Assembly (NCBI GenBank): GCA_027491555.1
Contig: JAOZGN010000027.1
Coordinates: forward strand, 1 to 14,435
DNA from: Thermoproteota archaeon
Lineage (GTDB): Archaea; Thermoproteota; Korarchaeia; Korarchaeales; Korarchaeaceae
Length of the DNA: 14,435 nucleotides
Direction of reading: 5' to 3'
This document shows positions 6,178 to 12,777 of the stretch, piece by piece. Under the pieces are notes generated by a model. That model was given only the letters and a program-made list of their open reading frames with translations, made no database searches and was not told the DNA's origin. Within the stretch, counting starts at the first letter, position 1, and each line of letters opens with the position of its first letter. A program made the position numbers and the translations under genes.

Positions 6178-7182
6178 TCAACCTCCCTCCGAGGGCACGG
6201 GGGACGCGCCAGGCTGAGGAGCCTGCCTCTGGCCTCCCTTAGACCTGCGGTAGACCGCCAAAATAGCCCAGCCCACCACCACTATGGGGGCTAAGAACGC
6301 CGCTCCGACGATTATCAGGGTGACCGCGAACACGAGCGCCTTGAGGGCCGCCCTCACAAGGTTCTTGAGGCTAAAACCAGGAAGGAGGGGCTCCTCCGGC
6401 GGCTCGGGCTCTGGAATGGAGATCGTGACGGTCACAGTTGCGTAGTCCACCCGCTCCTCGAGCATCTTCTTCTGAGCCTCGAGCCTCTCGATCTTCTCCC
6501 TCACGTAGGAGAGGCGGTCCTCAACCTGTAGGATCTCGTTGACGGTCTCCGCCTTGTTCAGGATCTCCAGCAGCCTCTGCTCCTCGGCCTTGGCGTTCCG
6601 AAGCCTGGCGTCCAAGTCCACCAGCTGGTCCGTGACGTCGGTCGCGCTCCTGGTCTCGCTCTTGACGGTACCTATCTGCCTGATCTCAGCTAGGGCTGCG
6701 TCGAGGCTCTCGACTGGGATCCTCACGGTGACGGTGGCGTATTCGTCTGTCACAATGGAGCACTCCACCCAGCCTCCCTTGGAGGCAGCTATCCCCTGCA
6801 CGGCCGCGGCCGCCTGGCCCACCTGACCCTCTGGGACCTCGATGCCGATCTCCATCCTGATGATCAGCGACCTGCCTAAGTAGGCCGAGGTGGGAATCTC
6901 CACCCCTCCCACCGACGTGGCGGGATAGGTCGCGGGAGGCGCGGTGGGCGCCGGGACGACGGCCTCCCCGTAAGTGGCCTTACCCAGCTCGGGCGCGACC
7001 CAGCGCCCCGCCTCTGCGGCCGCCTTGACCTCAGTGGGCGGGGTCTCCATGAGGTCCAGGGTCGGCCTCGCCGGGCCAAGCCCGGCTGGAGTGAGGCCCA
7101 CGTACCCGAGCAGCAGATAGCCAGAGAGGCCTGATAGAAGGACGAACCCGATCACGTAGAGCGCCTTCCTCGTCATACTCAC
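6178..7182 (-). CDS. DUF4349 domain membrane protein
   Basis: This 334-residue protein is anchored at both ends. An N-terminal hydrophobic segment (about 8-30) serves as signal or anchor, followed by a Pro/Ala-rich linker (31-98). The DUF4349 domain runs from about 100 to 312: a strand-rich part with RSLIIRMEIGIEVPE and ATVTVRIPVESLDAAL, a predicted coiled coil (about 190-245), the strand DYATVTVTISIP, and a C-terminal helix (about 283-311) followed by basic residues. The domain's function is unknown; it probably lies outside the cytoplasm. A TATA-like box at 7203-7215 places the transcription start at the GTG at 7182, favouring that start over the ATG at 7176. The gene follows the MFS gene by about 90 nt but a terminator and its own promoter lie between. 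Confidence 0.85.
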   Translation of the reverse strand: MSMTRKALYVIGFVLLSGLSGYLLLGYVGLTPAGLGPARPTLDLMETPPTEVKAAAEAGRWVAPELGKATYGEAVVPAPTAPPATYPATSVGGVEIPTSAYLGRSLIIRMEIGIEVPEGQVGQAAAAVQGIAASKGGWVECSIVTDEYATVTVRIPVESLDAALAEIRQIGTVKSETRSATDVTDQLVDLDARLRNAKAEEQRLLEILNKAETVNEILQVEDRLSYVREKIERLEAQKKMLEERVDYATVTVTISIPEPEPPEEPLLPGFSLKNLVRAALKALVFAVTLIIVGAAFLAPIVVVGWAILAVYRRSKGGQRQAPQPGASPVPSEGG

Positions 7183-7202
7183 CGCTCCATAGACCCAGCT
7201 AA

Positions 7203-7215
7203 GGTAAATAAACCG
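7203..7215 (-). promoter_or_regulatory. TATA box of the DUF4349 gene
   Basis: The minus strand reads CGGTTTATTTACC, centred near 7209 and about 26 nt from the GTG at 7182. This supports a leaderless message. Confidence 0.55.
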
Positions 7216-7243
7216 CGTGTTTGAGGTGCGATGATTTTCGCAG

Positions 7244-7271
7244 TTTTAAAAAAGTGGGGGTAGAGGACCCC
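7244..7271 (-). terminator. Terminator after the MFS gene
   Basis: Immediately after the TGA stop of the MFS gene, the minus strand shows GGGGT-CCTCT-ACCCC (7257-7271) followed by a run of six T (7248-7253) in CACTTTTTTAAAAC. A hairpin plus a T run is convincing as a transcription end. Confidence 0.65.
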
Positions 7272-8576
7272 TCAGATCTTCTCGGCCTTACCCGTAGCCA
7301 GCGGCCTCACGAAGTAGGCTGGTATGAACCCTATCGATATGTAGAGGGCCGACAGGAGCACGGTCATCCTGGGCCCGAGGGCCTCGATCCCCCACCCCAC
7401 GAACACCGCCGTCAGGTAGGCCGAGACGTGGAGCATCGACATAAAGTACTGGAACAGGAACGAGGGGAACTCAGGCGGGCAAAGGTCCCCGAGGACGGTC
7501 TCCCAGGTGGTGAAGTTGAAGCCCTCGAAGAAGCCCAGGGCGAAGGACAGCGGGTACATGAGCCAGACCCTCTCAGGGGCCAGCAGGGCCATTCCAGCCA
7601 GGGACGCCGCCGCCCCGGCGAGGGAGAAGCAGTAGGCCCTCTTGTGCCCTATTCGGTCGGCGAACATCCCCGTGATCGGAGATCCAACGGCGACCGCCAG
7701 TCCAAAGGCCACCGACGCCAGTCCTCCGCCCCTAAGGCTCCTCCCAGAGAGCTCCTTGATTATGAGGGAGAACACGCCCCTGTTGGGATCGAAGGAGTAG
7801 ACAGAGGCCCCGAATATGGCGAAGATAACCGCGGCCAGCAGCCTAGGGTCGGTGAACGTTAGGGCCAAGACCCTCTTGTTGATCCTCCTCTCCTCGGTGA
7901 GTGGGGGCTCCCTTACGGCGGCCATGGCGAAGGCCGGTATGGTGTAGAGGGCCATGAGGGAGATGGCGCCGTCCCATCCAAACCGCATCACGGCCCACGT
8001 CACGAACAGGGCCGAGAACGAGTATCCGATGGCCCTGCCTCCCCAGCCAAAGCCGAACCCCATCCCGTGATAGTCGGGCGGGGTGACGTCGAGGAGGAGG
8101 GCGTCAGCCGCGATGTCCAAGAGGGCGTCCCCTGAGAAGATGATCAGCGCGGCCGGGAATGCCTGCCTCCACGGATCTGCGGCCCTCGCCAGCAGGAAGA
8201 ACCCGACCATCCTCATGACGTTCCCGGCCATGAGGTAGATCCTGCGTCTCCACCCCCTCACGGAGGGGGTGAGGTCCATGACGAGGCCGATGATGAACTT
8301 GAAGTGCCACGCTATGTACGCCGCGGCGACGAAGAAGCTGATGTCCGCGGGTCTCAGGCCGAACTTATCCGACAGGTAAAATGGAAGGAAGATTCCGAGG
8401 CTTCGCACGGCTCCCTCCGTCAGGTACACCAGCATGTAGGTGGTTGTGACGAGCTTGGGGCTCCAGTATTCCCCGTAGAGTCTCTCGATTCTTTCACGCT
8501 TGCTAGACTTTGCTTCCCCAGATGGCTTCGTGAGAGTGGTATTATCGGCCTTCTGACCGGCTTCATTGGCAGACAT
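7272..8576 (-). CDS. MFS transporter, BT1/AmpG-like
   Basis: This 434-residue protein has a charged cytoplasmic N-terminus of about 40 residues and about twelve hydrophobic segments. Two signatures point to the folate-biopterin (BT1)/PAT-AmpG side of the major facilitator superfamily: WHFKFIIGLVMDLTP (90-104), and a helix with repeated acidic residues, DALLDIAADALLLD (150-163). A loop motif of the general MFS type, GMFADRIGHKRA (303-314), marks the second half. The substrate is unknown; pterin, folate, peptide or sugar are possible and none is proven by context. The ATG at 8576 has a GGAGAGG about 11 nt upstream and a predicted leader of about 38 nt, unlike most genes here. Its promoter carries an 18-bp palindrome, so it is probably regulated. 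Confidence 0.82.
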   Translation of the reverse strand: MSANEAGQKADNTTLTKPSGEAKSSKRERIERLYGEYWSPKLVTTTYMLVYLTEGAVRSLGIFLPFYLSDKFGLRPADISFFVAAAYIAWHFKFIIGLVMDLTPSVRGWRRRIYLMAGNVMRMVGFFLLARAADPWRQAFPAALIIFSGDALLDIAADALLLDVTPPDYHGMGFGFGWGGRAIGYSFSALFVTWAVMRFGWDGAISLMALYTIPAFAMAAVREPPLTEERRINKRVLALTFTDPRLLAAVIFAIFGASVYSFDPNRGVFSLIIKELSGRSLRGGGLASVAFGLAVAVGSPITGMFADRIGHKRAYCFSLAGAAASLAGMALLAPERVWLMYPLSFALGFFEGFNFTTWETVLGDLCPPEFPSFLFQYFMSMLHVSAYLTAVFVGWGIEALGPRMTVLLSALYISIGFIPAYFVRPLATGKAEKI

Positions 8577-8621
8577 GGCCCTATCGACCTCTCCGTTGGG
8601 CCTTCATCCGATACGTTATCA

Positions 8622-8639
8622 ATTTTGACATGTCAAAAT
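8622..8639. promoter_or_regulatory. 18-bp perfect palindrome, probable operator of the MFS gene
   Basis: ATTTTGACATGTCAAAAT is perfectly symmetric. It lies between and partly over the TATA box and the predicted transcription start (near 8615) of the leftward MFS gene, where a bound dimer would block polymerase. The cognate regulator is not identified. Confidence 0.65.
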
Positions 8640-8647
8640 ATTTAACC
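8634..8647 (-). promoter_or_regulatory. TATA box of the MFS gene
   Basis: The minus strand reads GGTTAAATATTTTG, overlapping the end of the palindrome. Its centre near 8641 predicts transcription from about 8615. Confidence 0.55.
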
Positions 8648-8726
8648 GATTCTCCTTCCTTCAGATCGATGAAAGAAGAAAAAGAAGGTCGAGGTTTTTG
8701 TCTAGGTCGTAACAAATAACGTTTTG

Positions 8727-8760
8727 GAAAAAGACCTATTTTGAGCCCTCAGGGCCAAAA
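8727..8760 (-). terminator. Possible terminator downstream of the 8845-9267 ORF
   Basis: TTTTGAGCCCTCAGGGCCAAAA (8739-8760) folds on itself with one bulged base. On the minus strand it is followed within about ten nt by TTTTT. It lies about 85 nt past the stop of the leftward ORF. The rest of 8640-8844 has no coding signal; a 16-bp near-palindrome CTGATAACGTCATCAG is at 8765-8780. Confidence 0.35.
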
Positions 8761-8844
8761 ACGGCTGATAACGTCATCAGTAAGTTAACAGAAACCCGCA
8801 CCGTATGGGTGGAGGTCGTTCTGACGCGCGATTAAAACTCCGTC

Positions 8845-9267
8845 CTACACTTGACTCTCTTTCCTCGTGCGAGAACGCAGCCACCTGCAGAACGTGACAG
8901 AGAGAGGTAAGGCAGATAAGCACAGAGCATCTAGAACCGAGTCAGCGCAGTGTATAGGGGCTCCCGCTAGTGTCAGAAGAGCTACTTCAACTACTTCTAT
9001 AATGCTGCCCGCCGCAACTTGAATTCTGGCAGTCTTGGCATAGGAAGACGACTCTATGAATGCAAATGGCACTGATAATAGGAGCCTCGGTTTGTGGCCA
9101 GCTGGATCGACGATGACCTTAGGCAATAACTCACTTACCCTTCCTAGCAGGTTTATGCTCCATCCCGCGAGATTAAAGTGCCAAGCAAGGTCAAGTAGAG
9201 CATGAAGGATTATGTAGATAATAATCAGCGTGAATCCAACGATATTCGCAAGAAAACTCAGGTTCAT
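8845..9267 (-). CDS. Hypothetical membrane protein
   Basis: From the ATG at 9267 this reads 140 residues; a TTG at 9354 would add 29. I do not recognise the family. A strong hydrophobic helix follows the start (LSFLANIVGFTLIIIYIILHALL). Two weaker hydrophobic stretches come later (around IIEVVEVALLTLAGA and LDALCLSALPLSVTF), and the end is basic (CRWLRSRTRKESQV). Two or three membrane helices are likely. Base composition is clearly more AT-rich, and codon use less biased to G/C third positions, than in neighbouring genes, suggesting acquired DNA or a decaying gene. No good Shine-Dalgarno sequence is seen. It could follow the small ORF ending at 9315 as a second gene on one message. Confidence 0.4.
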   Translation of the reverse strand: MNLSFLANIVGFTLIIIYIILHALLDLAWHFNLAGWSINLLGRVSELLPKVIVDPAGHKPRLLLSVPFAFIESSSYAKTARIQVAAGSIIEVVEVALLTLAGAPIHCADSVLDALCLSALPLSVTFCRWLRSRTRKESQV

Positions 9268-9314
9268 GCCACTCAGCCTAACTCTTCCACTCTCACTACT
9301 CCGCGTCTGAGAAT

Positions 9315-9464
9315 CTAGTGAGAGAATAACACAACGGATATCCAACTTGACCAACTGCCAAACTCTATTTTAGGGCAAGAGAACCTCTTATTCTCGGGCT
9401 CACAGCCAACCTCCTCACTTAGTATAGAAGGAAAGGCCGTGTGGAATTTCGCGGGCAGCGACAT
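9315..9464 (-). CDS. Small hypothetical ORF (49 residues)
   Basis: The ATG at 9464 opens a 49-residue reading frame starting MSLPAKFHTAFPSILSEEVG and ending WISVVLFSH. It contains two cysteines spaced GCEPENKRFSCP. A TATA-like CTTAATTG on this strand near 9484-9490 is at the right distance for a leaderless message. The frame ends 47 nt before the ATG of the membrane ORF and lies in another phase, so a two-gene unit or a single frameshifted gene are both possible. No family is recognised. Confidence 0.3.
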   Translation of the reverse strand: MSLPAKFHTAFPSILSEEVGCEPENKRFSCPKIEFGSWSSWISVVLFSH

Positions 9465-9571
9465 AAAAATGTTATTTGTCAATTAAGCCAATAGTTAGAA
9501 TCTCAAGCTAGACACACGCACAATGATCTTTGCCGAACATGAAAATCCGCCTGAATCGCTCTGCGTGCAAA

Positions 9572-9900
9572 TCAGATCAGCCCCGACCTCTTGAGCCACT
9601 GGCCCAAGGTGCTAGGACTTAGCCGGCCCAACCTGCCATCTCTGCCGGGCCTCGTCCAGATCCATGCCCTGCTCATTAGCGCATGCGGGTCTCGCGGATT
9701 GTCCAGCACCCCCACGACGCAGAAGGGCTCGGGGGGCTCCCTGCGGAACGCCTTGTTGACCTTCCTGATCGGCGGTCGAAGCTCCGCGAGCCTTTGACCT
9801 CGACATAGGCCCTGGCACCGTCGCGGACGAGTCCGACATCGTATGGAGCATGGTCGGACTGGACGGAAACCTCTAGGTCGGGCGCGCGCGATTTTAACAG
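9572..9900 (-). pseudogene. Frameshifted remnant of a PD-(D/E)XK nuclease-like gene
   Basis: Two minus-strand frames join into one protein-like sequence. The upstream frame (about 9900 to 9785) reads LEVSVQSDHAPYDVGLVRDG then ARAYVEVKG. The downstream frame (about 9799 to 9572) reads IRKVNKAFRREPPEPFCVVG then VLDNPRDPHALMSRAWIWTR and ends GQWLKRSGLI before TGA. The D-x11-EVK arrangement is the core of PD-(D/E)XK nucleases, such as DUF3883 or Mrr-like restriction domains. One base appears lost near 9797-9790. No start codon or N-terminal part is found upstream, so the copy is truncated and shifted. The exact family is uncertain. Confidence 0.5.
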
Positions 9901-9930
9901 AATTGGTGAAGCGGGACGCGGGTGTCTTGG

Positions 9931-10041
9931 ATGAGTGTGAAGGTGCTTATCACAGCAATAGTCGTCGCCACTGCCTTCATCACCTACCTAGTGCTGTACC
10001 TCCTCGGCAAAAAGTGGAAGAGAGAGCTGGGGCTGGAGTGA
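9931..10041 (+). CDS. Small single-pass membrane protein (36 residues)
   Basis: The frame reads MSVKVLITAIVVATAFITYL, then VLYLLGKKWKRELGLE and TGA. A hydrophobic helix of about 22 residues is followed by a strongly basic tail and a short acidic end, the layout of a small membrane subunit with its C-terminus in the cytoplasm by the positive-inside rule. A TATA-like GATTTTAAC at 9890-9898 predicts transcription from about 9919, so a GTG at 9922 (adding MSW) is a leaderless alternative start. A GGTGA at 9905-9909 lies rather far upstream. I do not recognise the family. It precedes the PqaA-like gene by about 80 nt and may or may not be related to it. Confidence 0.5.
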   Translation: MSVKVLITAIVVATAFITYLVLYLLGKKWKRELGLE

Positions 10042-10085
10042 ATTCTAGGTAGGCGTTTCACCCCGTTCCACGAAAGTTCCCGGGT

Positions 10086-10097
10086 GTGCCTAAACTA
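10086..10097 (+). promoter_or_regulatory. Possible promoter of the PqaA-like gene
   Basis: GTGCCTAAACTA holds a weak TATA-like box centred near 10093. This predicts transcription from about 10119, next to the GTG at 10120. Confidence 0.3.
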
Positions 10098-10119
10098 GCC
10101 TCGCCTCTTGGATGCAACG

Positions 10120-11505
10120 GTGAACGAGGTGACGAGGCGAGGGGCGGTCGCCTTGGGAGCAATTCTGTTGGTGGTCCTGTCAATCGCGGGGATCCTGTAC
10201 TGGATTAAGGAGACCGAACAGAGCCGCACACGTGGCGATGGACCCTTCAGACTGGACTTCAGCGATGCGAGGGACCCGGCAGGGCTCTCCTACAGGCTCC
10301 TAGCCAACGGGACCGTCGAGGTCGACGGGAAAGAGGTCACGTACCTTGCGGTTGAGTTTGCGAGCATCCTTTGGAAGGGGAAGGAGTGGAGGCACCGGGC
10401 GTGGATCTTCTACTCGGCTGAGTGCGAATCCGAGCTCGGCGCTGTCGTCGCCGGTGGGCCGGGACCGAGTGGGTTCAAGCACTTTGCGATGGAGTTCGGC
10501 GCGAAGGCCGTCGCGGAGACGTGCGTGCCCGTTCTGATACTTCTTGACGTGCCAAACGATCAGTTCGGACTGGAGGAAACCGAGCTCATGGCGTACTCCG
10601 TCTCCAAGGCTCTCGAGACGGGTGACATGACCTGGCACCTGGCCTACCCGATGGCGTTCGCCTACGCGCGGGCCATGACCCTGGAGAGCCTGTTCGTCCC
10701 ATCGCACCCTGACCGCTTCGTGCTGAGCGGCGGGAGCAAGAGGGGCTTCACGACCTGGATCGTGGCAGCCTACGACGACCGAGTCGTGGCGATAGCCCCG
10801 AGGTCCTTCAACGGGGCCAACCTCACCGCCCTCTTGGAGTCTCACTACCAGGTGTACGGGGGGCCAGTTGGGTCCATGGCCGTGATGGAGGCCTACGGCG
10901 TCCTGGACCAGGTCAACGTCTCAGGCCACTTGGAAGAGCTACTCGAGGTGTACGATCCGGTGAGCCACTTCGACGAGCTCTCGCTCCCCGTCATGGTGAT
11001 CTTCGGAACCGCTGACCAGCTGAGCCCACCGACGGTCGAGTGGACCTACGCTCCCTACTACTCTGGGCCGCTGTGGTTCGAGGTGGTTCCGAACGCGACG
11101 CACACCGGGCTGCACTCGACCGCGAGGGCGGCGGCAGCCTGGAGGGCCTTCTTGGCCTACGTTTCCGGGAGGGCTCACCTTCCGAGTGTCGAGGCGCGCG
11201 TCGCTTACGCGGGAGGCGGTTGCGTGGACGTCGTCGCTGAGGTATCCTGCGCCTGTGAGTCCTGTTGTGAGATCTCGGATGTTGTGGCCTGGACGGCGGG
11301 CTCTGAGAGTCTCGAGGGCCTGGTGAGCGCGGGGTGGTCGCCCACCCCAATGGAGCGCGAGGGAGACCTCTGGAGGGCGCGGGTTCCGATGGCGTCTAGC
11401 TACGTGGGCGTCGTCGTCGAGGTGAGGTTCACCTCGGAGGGCGTCGGGGGGTACGTCTCGTCGGCGAGGTTCGTAATCTGGCAGGGAGGGGTGATCCACC
11501 CCTAG
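10120..11505 (+). CDS. PhoPQ-activated (PqaA-like) alpha/beta-hydrolase, membrane anchored
   Basis: This protein of about 461 residues belongs to the PhoPQ-activated pathogenicity-related family (alpha/beta-hydrolase fold). A signal or anchor helix (about 9-28) puts the rest outside the cell. Family marks are DMTWHLAYPMAFAYARAM, the nucleophile elbow LSGGSKRGFTTWIVAA with S206, the acid in IFGTADQLSP (D299) and the base in NATHTGL (H328). The catalytic triad therefore appears intact. Hydrolase activity is likely; the substrate is unknown. A C-terminal Ig-like part of about 110 residues carries a cysteine cluster (C368, C377, C379, C382, C383). Start choice: the GTG at 10120 fits the predicted transcription start. 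A TTG at 10108 lies upstream of it, and a GTG at 10129 has a GGTGA five nt before it. The stop overlaps that of the convergent gene. Confidence 0.82.
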   Translation: MNEVTRRGAVALGAILLVVLSIAGILYWIKETEQSRTRGDGPFRLDFSDARDPAGLSYRLLANGTVEVDGKEVTYLAVEFASILWKGKEWRHRAWIFYSAECESELGAVVAGGPGPSGFKHFAMEFGAKAVAETCVPVLILLDVPNDQFGLEETELMAYSVSKALETGDMTWHLAYPMAFAYARAMTLESLFVPSHPDRFVLSGGSKRGFTTWIVAAYDDRVVAIAPRSFNGANLTALLESHYQVYGGPVGSMAVMEAYGVLDQVNVSGHLEELLEVYDPVSHFDELSLPVMVIFGTADQLSPPTVEWTYAPYYSGPLWFEVVPNATHTGLHSTARAAAAWRAFLAYVSGRAHLPSVEARVAYAGGGCVDVVAEVSCACESCCEISDVVAWTAGSESLEGLVSAGWSPTPMEREGDLWRARVPMASSYVGVVVEVRFTSEGVGGYVSSARFVIWQGGVIHP

Positions 11506-12503
11506 GGTGAGCACAGAGAGGAGTACGGGTCTCCCGCTTCACGGGGAAACGGCCTCCTCCCGGAGGTTCCCAGTATCCACCTGTCCTCAGGCCGATCAGA
11601 GAGCGTGCCCACGATCTCAGCGGGGACCCCTAAGATCCCGAGGTACCACACCGCCTCCCTCGCCCACTCCGGACTCACCACGGCTATCAGGAGGCCAGAA
11701 CTCGAGGCCGCGAGGGGGTCGAACCCGTGCTCGTCGGCCAGTGCGAGGAGTTCGGGGGGAACTGGGAGTCTGTCCTCTTCAACGTGGAATCCCAAGCCCG
11801 CGGCGTCCGCCAGGTCGTTGAGCGCCCTTATCAGGCCCCCCTCGGCCCCATCCTTCATGACGAGGGCGAGTCCCCTACGGGACAGGAGGAGCGCTGGGTC
11901 TACCACTGAGAGATCTCGGTGGTAGCCCCTCCACCTCCTTACCCCCTCCTCTCCGTAGGTGTCCGCCAATAGCGAGGGTCGGAAGTGGGCCAGCGAGTAG
12001 AGCAGCTCGCCTCCGATCACCCCGGTGAGGAGTATCCTGTCGCCGGGCGAGGCGTTGGAAGGAAGTAGGAGCCTGTCCACCCTTCCGGCGATGGTCGTCA
12101 CCACCACGGGCTCGTTAACGCCGAGGTACCAGCCCGTGTGTCCAGTCACCACCGAGGCTCCGTACCTGTAGGCTTCGTCGTGTATCTGCTCCATTATTCG
12201 AATGGCCTCCTCCCTCGAGGAGTCATGGGGGAGCAGGAGATCCACTGCTATATACTCCGGCCTCCCGCCCAAAACCGCCACGTCTGAGGCGGTGAAGTGG
12301 AAGGCTAGGGTGCCCAAGTGCTCCCTTGGAACCCCCAGCGCGGGATCCGTGGCCCAGACGTACCTCGACTTGGTCCCCCTGATGACCCCCGCGTCCAAGA
12401 GGGGGTTGGGCGGCACCTCTACCTCTTCCCTCCGGGCGCCGGAGAGCCTGGTGATATGCCTCAGAAGGTCCCTCCTGGCCTTGCCGGACAACCCCACGAC
12501 CAC
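11502..12503 (-). CDS. AIR synthase-related protein (PurM/HypE/ThiL superfamily)
   Basis: This 333-residue cytoplasmic protein has the two-domain layout of the AIR-synthase superfamily, whose members use ATP on small substrates (PurM, ThiL, HypE, SelD). Recognisable stretches are HFTASDVAVLGGRPEYIAVD (69-88), VVTGHTGWY (118-126), a second-domain start SPGDRILLTG (152-161), MKDGAEGGLIRALNDLA (216-232) and the HypE-like FDPLAASSSGLLIAV (261-275). The N-terminal GDDAA of ThiL is absent (here YVWATDPALG), so it is not a plain thiamine-phosphate kinase despite the nearby thiamine uptake gene. The exact reaction is unknown. The GTG at 12503 lies about eight nt after the start predicted from a TATA-like box at 12532-12541. 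It converges with the PqaA-like gene. Confidence 0.8.
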   Translation of the reverse strand: MVVGLSGKARRDLLRHITRLSGARREEVEVPPNPLLDAGVIRGTKSRYVWATDPALGVPREHLGTLAFHFTASDVAVLGGRPEYIAVDLLLPHDSSREEAIRIMEQIHDEAYRYGASVVTGHTGWYLGVNEPVVVTTIAGRVDRLLLPSNASPGDRILLTGVIGGELLYSLAHFRPSLLADTYGEEGVRRWRGYHRDLSVVDPALLLSRRGLALVMKDGAEGGLIRALNDLADAAGLGFHVEEDRLPVPPELLALADEHGFDPLAASSSGLLIAVVSPEWAREAVWYLGILGVPAEIVGTLSDRPEDRWILGTSGRRPFPREAGDPYSSLCSP

Positions 12504-12531
12504 CGCCGCCGGACGGGGCTCTCTGATGGTC

Positions 12532-12541
12532 CGTAAAAAGT
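12532..12541 (-). promoter_or_regulatory. TATA box of the AIR synthase-related gene
   Basis: The minus strand reads AACTTTTTAC, centred near 12537. This predicts transcription from about 12511, just before the GTG at 12503. Confidence 0.4.
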
Positions 12542-12547
12542 TGCGAC

Positions 12548-12661
12548 TCAGGTCCGCCCCTTCCCCTCCAAGATTAGCTTGGCCAGCCCCAAGAGGGGCC
12601 GCGTCCTTCTGACCCCCTGTCGGACCTTCTCAGCCTTTCGGACTGCCTCGTCAAGAGTACC
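12548..12661 (-). pseudogene. Orphan C-terminal coding fragment
   Basis: One minus-strand frame reads TLDEAVRKAEKVRQGVRRTR then PLLGLAKLILEGKGRT and TGA at 12548-12550. The charged heptad-like helix and its codon choice look like a real protein end. There is no ATG, GTG or TTG in frame between this stretch and the stop codon just upstream, and a neighbouring frame contains another coding-like piece (DYGVPREALKR). A frameshifted or truncated gene is the simplest reading. No family is recognised. Nothing else is evident in the gap 12504-12777. Confidence 0.3.
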
Positions 12662-12777
12662 CGCTTGAGTGCCTCCCTCGGGACACCGTAGTCCTTAGAC
12701 TTGCTACGGAAATTACTTAAGGCCTGTAAGAAACAAACTTTGACGACAACAGGGCCTTCAAGGGTGGAAGAGCAGGA

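Noticed and set aside
7221..7862. A 213-codon open frame antisense to the MFS gene
   Set aside because: Charged, repetitive composition with no domain, antisense to a well-supported transporter and crossing its terminator.
9355..9571. Search for a tRNA, insertion-sequence end or CRISPR repeat in the gene-poor region
   Set aside because: No T-loop GTTCRANNC with matching stems, no terminal inverted repeats with a target duplication, and no regularly spaced repeats were seen.
9591..9851. Small open frames of 68 and 79 codons on both strands in the nuclease-relic region
   Set aside because: They lack family patterns. The better reading is the two-frame nuclease-like remnant on the minus strand.
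10300..11514. Several long antisense and shadow frames over the PqaA-like gene
   Set aside because: The sense frame has an intact catalytic triad and signal helix. The others are Arg/Pro/His-rich shadows.
11502..12503. Thiamine-phosphate kinase (ThiL) for the AIR synthase-related gene, because of the nearby TPP riboswitch
   Set aside because: The ThiL N-terminal GDDAA motif is absent, the C-terminal pattern is nearer HypE, and the gene is leftward and about 1 kb away from the riboswitch unit.
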